In this document: in pieces, positions 58,330 through 64,000 of the stretch
Numbering within the stretch: the stretch's first letter is position 1
How the letters are laid out: every line of letters starts with the position of its first letter
Source of the DNA: Annona cherimola
Lineage: Eukaryota > Streptophyta > Magnoliopsida > Magnoliales > Annonaceae
Length of the DNA: 64,000 nt
Direction: 5' to 3'
NCBI GenBank assembly: GCA_030490835.1
Contig: CM059973.1
Span: 86,253,141-86,317,140, forward strand
The notes under the pieces: generated by a model
Seen by the model: only the letters and a program-made list of their open reading frames with translations
Databases searched by the model: none
What the model was told of the DNA's origin: nothing
Position numbers and translations under genes: made by a program

Positions 58330-60190
58330 AATCATGCATCTAGATCATTTTTAACTAATAAAAAAAAATCTTTTTTAAGTTTATAATGATCACAATACTC
58401 CTATGTTTAAAATTCAAAAAATATATTTACACATCTAAAAAAAGTTAAAACCTAGTTTATAGATAATATACACCTGGGTTTACGCTTTTGAAAAAAAATA
58501 AAAAAAACTTAAAAATGATTTTCTAATCGGGGATAATCATTCCTCAATAATGGAAGAGTGTTAATTATTAGGTGTTCTAGAGCATCCCAGATTCTTAAAT
58601 AAAATGTGTATCTTCATATTTTTTCAATTTCTAATATAAACGTTTACGTTTTCAATACAATTTTTATTATTCTATTATCATATTCTCTTCTTATCCCAGC
58701 TTTTTGAATACTTGCAAAGAAGCATGCATAAGAGATTTCAGTGACCTCCACCGCAATTGAATGGAAACCCATTAAGAAGTGTGCACTAGTCCATAAATCA
58801 TTAAAAAAAAAAAAAAAAGGAAATGCATGCATAAGATCACCTATTTTCTTTTCCCCAACGGTCTCATGATGGGCCGAACATATGAAACATGCATTTTTAT
58901 CATTAATAATTTCTATTCCTTGTTTTCCTCAAATGTTTCTTTTTAAAAATCCCCAGTCAACCATTCGTTGGATGCTAGGAATCCTGGCACATGGAAGGGA
59001 CACCGTTTTGGACTATTCTCTAGGTATTTTTCCATTTTAATTTGGCTAGAATATTAAAATCTTTTTTTTTATATTTTTTTTATATACGATGTGCAATCTA
59101 CGGCTGCTGGACAAGAAAATGACCCATCTCAGACTTTGAACCCATATACGCAGTCGAGGATTTCCGTTTTGATCTTTCTTACTCTTTTTTAAATAAAAAT
59201 TGAAAATATTTTAAACCATGTTCTAGCATTCATCCTGGCAAAGTTGGTTGTTGACTAACGGGCAAATGACCAAATACTAGACAGAAAAAAAAAAAAAAAA
59301 AAAAAAAAAAACCGTAGAATTTGTTGTGATTTTCAGGAATGCATGTAAAAATAAAAATTAAAAAATTAAAAACCACATGATCTTCCTGATACAATCCCCG
59401 CCATTGGTTTTGTTGGTTTCATTTGGCTGCTACATATATGGAAGGTCCCGAAGATATGCATATGGCAGGCCAAAGGGTCAACTTCTGGAATTTTTTTTTT
59501 TTTTTTTTTTTTTGATAGCTGCAGTCATCCATGATATATATCCAAGTAAACATGACGTGATGGATGGATGATGGTCATTGATATATATCCAAGTAAACAT
59601 GACGCGATGGATGGATGGTGGTCAACCAACTGAAAATGGTAGTGTAACTGTGAAATGTCCTAATTAATTAAGAAGCTAGAGAAATGTCCAAAATTATACA
59701 ACGATGAAATATGTATATATAGGTACTAATGGATTTCCATGGATTATTTCACCATTAGTATGCTCTGCATGCATGCGTTTAATTAATCATATATGATATG
59801 ATGACTACTAGAATTCCAAGTGCTAAGCCTTCAAGAATACAGCAGCAGGCTGCAGTCAATCTGGTGTTGCTGCTGCCTATTCCGAGCCCGATTCTTCTAA
59901 GTTGAAGATGTCATGGATGCACCTCAAAATAAATAAATAAAGATGTCATAGATGCGGCCATTCTTGGACATGAAGTCAGGAACCATTAAAGTTATTTGGA
60001 CGATTTATTGGCCCTTTGATCTATATGCCTGTGCCCTGCAAGACGCAAATAAATTAAATTAGTTCTCAAATGCGTATGATAAATCAAGAATATTTCCCTA
60101 ATATGCTACAGTACCATTATTGCTCTAATTGCATTTATAATGCTCCGACCCTAACTAAATACATGATGAAAAAATTGATTATTAGCTTGA
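58330..60190. other. Intergenic DNA with simple repeats
   Basis: No gene is supported. About 58330-58530 resembles one arm of a shared-core foldback (AGTTAAAACCTAGTTTATAG). Long homopolymers: A at 58802-58818, A at 59285-59311, T at 59489-59512. A 47-base tandem duplication is listed separately. Confidence 0.45.
59533..59625. repeat. 47-bp tandem duplication
   Basis: GATATATATCCAAGTAAACA then TGACGTGATGGATGGATG at 59533 is repeated at 59580 with TGACGCGATGGATGGATG. The units differ at only a couple of positions. Confidence 0.9.
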
Positions 60191-60471
60191 GGGTGTGTTT
60201 GGCAATCCATAAAAAATGTCAACTTAAAACTTTTCAATCTAAAACTTTTCACTCTCCATCACTATCATATTTTTTAATCATTTTTTCACATTTTCCTATA
60301 CAACTACCCTACTTTTCAATCATTTCTACACAACTATCCACACAACTAACCTATCTATTTTAACTTTATCCACTTTACTACTTATCATTACCCTTATCAT
60401 ATCACATCATTTGACAACTTTTACTCTTCAAAACTTTTCATCAAAAGTTTTATTCATTACCAAACACACTC
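60191..60471 (+). mobile_element. GGGTGTGTTTGG-family MITE, near full length
   Basis: The left end GGGTGTGTTTGGCAATCC and right end ATTACCAAACACACTC are mirrored. Flanks TGA and TAA may be a 3-bp duplication with one change. It is 281 bp with all internal blocks kept (CAATCTAAAACTTTTCACTC, TTTTCAATCATTTCTACACA, ACTAACCTATCTATTTTAAC). Confidence 0.8.
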
Positions 60472-63400
60472 TAAATTTGACATAAATCTTCAAGATAAGG
60501 TTTAAATTGGACTGTCCCACCAATTAATGAGATGTGTAGAAGTTAGCGACGTACATAATTATGTCTGAATCATGAAAAATACTTAAATTGATTCATTCAT
60601 AAATGCATTTAAATTTTGTCATAATTTGGAGAATCATATATCCTTATAAGAAGAACATTTCGTACAGTTTAGATGTTCAATTAACAGTTTTGACGTTAAG
60701 ATATGGATTAAATAGTTTTATTATATTGATTTTATGCATATAGTAGGTGGTGTCATGCACATCTTTGATTTAAATGAAATTTAGTTTCCTAAAAAAATAA
60801 ATAATTCTAAATATAATAGATGAAATGGATTTAATATTATCATTATCAAGGTGGGCCAAAACAATGACCTCCCATTAACCTTATTATGAATTAACGGTAT
60901 ATAAAACAGAAATTTTGATACTTCTCCAATCATGCCGGCCTTTCTATAAAATTGAAGTAAATGAATTTGACTCAAATGCCGTCTTCGATTTATGTTTTTC
61001 CGCGAGTAATTGGCTAATATATTAACTCGCACACCTCTACAAATTAGCACCACGCATCTTTATTTCTGCTTATACTGCCTCCAGACGTTCATATGCAATT
61101 AATCGTCATCAATTTTATTTTATTTTACTTCGATAAAAAAAAAAATTAGAATTCATATATTTGACCTTCGAGTAGAACATGGGAAAATAGATAACCATGT
61201 GTTGGCGGTTGGTTTTACTAACGTCGACTTCAATTCTTAATTAAGACAATACCTAGTTTGGCTTAACCACTTCACTTAGTCGATTAAAAAATAATTAACG
61301 TACGTTTCGTTAGATCTTTTCCTATGTAACGAGATCTGTCTGATTAGAACCATCGAACTGGGATTCCAAAATAAAAAATAAAAAACAAATGCCCTCTCAA
61401 CTCTCTCAAGTTTCAATAAAGAAGATTTCTTTACAAAACTCCTCTTGCGTGGAAGCTGACTTATGGATGTACAACTAGTCAGCTAATTACATATATCAGC
61501 GGAAATGACTATTCATTTGCCATTTTTTGGTCTTGGTCGCTCGGTCAGGCCATCCAATTGAGAGTTAGCGCAATATATTAAAGAAATTAATGCGGTATGG
61601 CGGACTTAGTTTCAAATCATGAAAAATTATCCTCTAAATACATGTTCAATTGGTTATTAATCAAAGGCTAATTAGCTTATCAAACTATTCTACAGCTAGG
61701 GTTCCAATAAAGGGTCAGGACCGTCAGGTTAATTTGGAATCAACCCCAACACTAACTTTTTAAAACTCTAACAAGAATCTAACCATACTTTTAAATTCAA
61801 TCTAGATTAGTCGATAATTTGAGTTGAAAGGTATTTCAGAAGAATAAGGTTTCTTAACTCTTTTGTAGATCTGAAAAAAATATATATGTATAGGAGAGGT
61901 TAGGAAAAAGCATTCATCTTTAAAAGTTGAAATTTATGAAACATTTACTATATGAGAAATGATTAATTACAGAATATCCCTTGGTATGAAAGGGAAAATG
62001 GAGTGGCCTTTACAATGGGATGATCTCTCATGTCCTCGGGTGAATTATTACATCTTTCCAAGCACTTTCTATCACTAAAATTTTTTTATTTAAAATTCTA
62101 TCACTTTCCAAGCACATTAGAAATATATTTAGAATAAAGATCTTATGAAAAATTAAAAATCAAAAGAACATGTTTTTTGCCATACATCCGGACGTAGAGA
62201 ACATCACTCTTCTTTAGAAATAGCATGTAATTGCAACTTCCACGTAGCTGATCAGCTCACGTCCGACCCAATTCCTGATGTGATGTTTGCTAGCAGCTCG
62301 GTGTGAATAGACTACACAATTCCAACATCCCAGCAAGAATAAGAAGAAATTTGAAATTTTTTTTTTTTAGAACTGATTAATTATTCATTATCCTTATGTT
62401 TATCGGATTCCATTATTGCCTAGCTAATATTGCTGAAAAATACGACAAAAAATTGCTCGAAAATGATATGATGCTCGAACTAATAATTCTCTAACATTTA
62501 GGCCTTTTCCTGATCAACTAGCCCCTGCATCGGTCTCAGTCTAAGTCAGCAAGATGTGACAGAGCTTGTATTCTCATTCTGGATAGGTTTCAATTCAATT
62601 CCTTATTTGGTGCCACAAGTCCCGGTTTCAAGCTCTTTATCTTCTGTCTCATGTCACCATATTTGTTCTACGAGAAACATTGATTGATTTACAATTTTAA
62701 AGTTAAAAGATTAGACATATATACTTGATTTGAGTTGTAAATATAAAAATACAAAAATTCCTTCCCTGGTAATGGACAAATCTTAATTGTCGTATAGGAT
62801 GAGTAACCAATCAGCCTAAGAATTACATAGTCATGTGAATTTTCTTACCATCATGTCCATCTCTGAAGTAGGAATCAGAGTAGGGCAGCTATCGCATCGA
62901 AATTTTTTTTATTTTGGTACTTTCTTGTAATTTGGCCATTTCGTGAATTTATTAGTATTTTTATTTTGAAAATCAACAAAACACGCATATGTCTATTTTA
63001 TTTTTTGTTAATTTTTAAAATCAAAATTTTAAAAAATCAAATTTCATGAGATAAAATCTAGATGAACTCTTGCATTGATTAAAAAAATAAAAATAAATAA
63101 GTTAAAATTTTTAGGTCGATATGGGACACAAACCCGTCTAACTATGCATTCCTTCTCTGCCAACTTAATTTCACCCAGTATATTTTTTGGGCTATTTCTA
63201 TTTGTCCATCTTTTTACCCATTTTGTAATTTTTCCTCGTAATTATTGTTTTTGAAAATCACTTATAAACTTATAATTTATTAGCGAAAATGACTCTATTG
63301 ATTATTCACTATTGAGATTTTTGATATAGAAGTCAAAAGTTAATTAAATGATAATTAAGTTAGCCATAGTATAACAATAATAATAACAATAACAACAACA

Positions 63401-64000
63401 ACAACATTCTTGTTAAGTAGACTATAAATTTTTATCAAAGTTGATAATAAGGGTACAAATAACGCTTATAAATTGAGGTATTTTGTGTGAATGAAATTTC
63501 TAAGATCCCAAACGGCCGTGCATTCTAATTGAATGCGATGATTACTGGCACTTAACTTAGCATACAGTAAAATTTTTCCCAAAAAAAAAAAAAAAAAAAA
63601 AATCAAAGGTCGGCACCAAGAGCACAAAAGGGTATTCAGGTTTGGCATTTAGCAATAAAATATTGGCCTTTTGCAACAATATTAAGGGCCTATTCTAAAC
63701 TATATAAGATCCTTGAATTGAATTTATATCAACATTCCCAATGCAATTTTTAAATTTTTAAGATAACTTTTTCAATTTTCAATATAACGTTACTCATTCT
63801 CAATATATATTAATACATTTTCATTCCAAATGTGGATTCATTCTAAGAATTTTATATGATTTGGAACAAGTTCTAAAAAAATTTTAAAAAAATTCTCAAT
63901 GAAACAAAATATATAGGAAATCAAGGCAAGTAATGAAATCATGGGTACACATCCTACTTAATTAAGTGTTTAGCCATGGGAGTCATGGGACTTCCCAGCT
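60472..64000. other. Right-edge intergenic DNA
   Basis: No gene was recognised in 3.5 kb. An AAC/AAT-type microsatellite lies at about 63370-63405 and a poly-A tract at 63581-63602. Open frames are short and AT-rich. Confidence 0.4.

Overview
This is nuclear DNA of a flowering plant. It is AT-rich, gene-poor and crowded with small transposons, and its genes carry many short U-rich introns with GT...AG borders. Nothing seen fixes the family. Only three intact protein-coding genes can be supported, and all three could be joined exon by exon with an open frame throughout: (1) a kinesin-5 (BimC/KRP125-type mitotic motor) on + from 16728 to 24959, 23 coding exons, 1050 aa; (2) an ALP1-like, PIF/Harbinger-transposase-derived protein on + from 32795 to 40809, two coding exons around a 6.8 kb intron with a GC donor, 398 aa; (3) the coatomer (COPI) zeta subunit on - from 49239 to 43800, six coding exons, 177 aa. 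Genes 2 and 3 converge.

Layout. 1-15.5 kb has no intact gene. It holds a LINE-type RNase H relic (745-1545) split by a foldback MITE, three copies of an unnamed AT-rich repeat, a hAT-type element (11654-12366) and several foldback elements. 15.5-25 kb is the kinesin-5 gene, whose upstream region holds a mitosis-type (MSA-like) AACGG site and a foldback element with another MITE inside it. 25-31.8 kb is intergenic, with nested transposons including two hAT-type elements with readable 8-bp target duplications. 31.8-41 kb is the ALP1-like gene, with twin G-boxes and CT microsatellites ahead of it. 41-43.8 kb holds two foldbacks, one carrying a nested MITE. 43.8-49.5 kb is the coatomer zeta gene. 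50.2-51.2 kb is a broken polyol/sugar transporter with parts on opposite strands. 52.5-64 kb is intergenic, with more MITEs and simple repeats.

The genes are unrelated housekeeping or regulatory genes (spindle motor, chromatin-linked domesticated transposase, Golgi vesicle coat) and do not form a pathway. The dominant theme is transposon layering. A 250-290 bp MITE family with GGGTGTGTTTGG ends occurs about ten times. A second group of foldback elements shares an inner core but has different outer ends in each copy. I found no clear new biological system; the most unusual signals are the shared-core foldbacks, the nested insertions, the GC-AG long intron, the start codon that is the only coding triplet of its exon, and G-rich tracts just inside introns of two genes.
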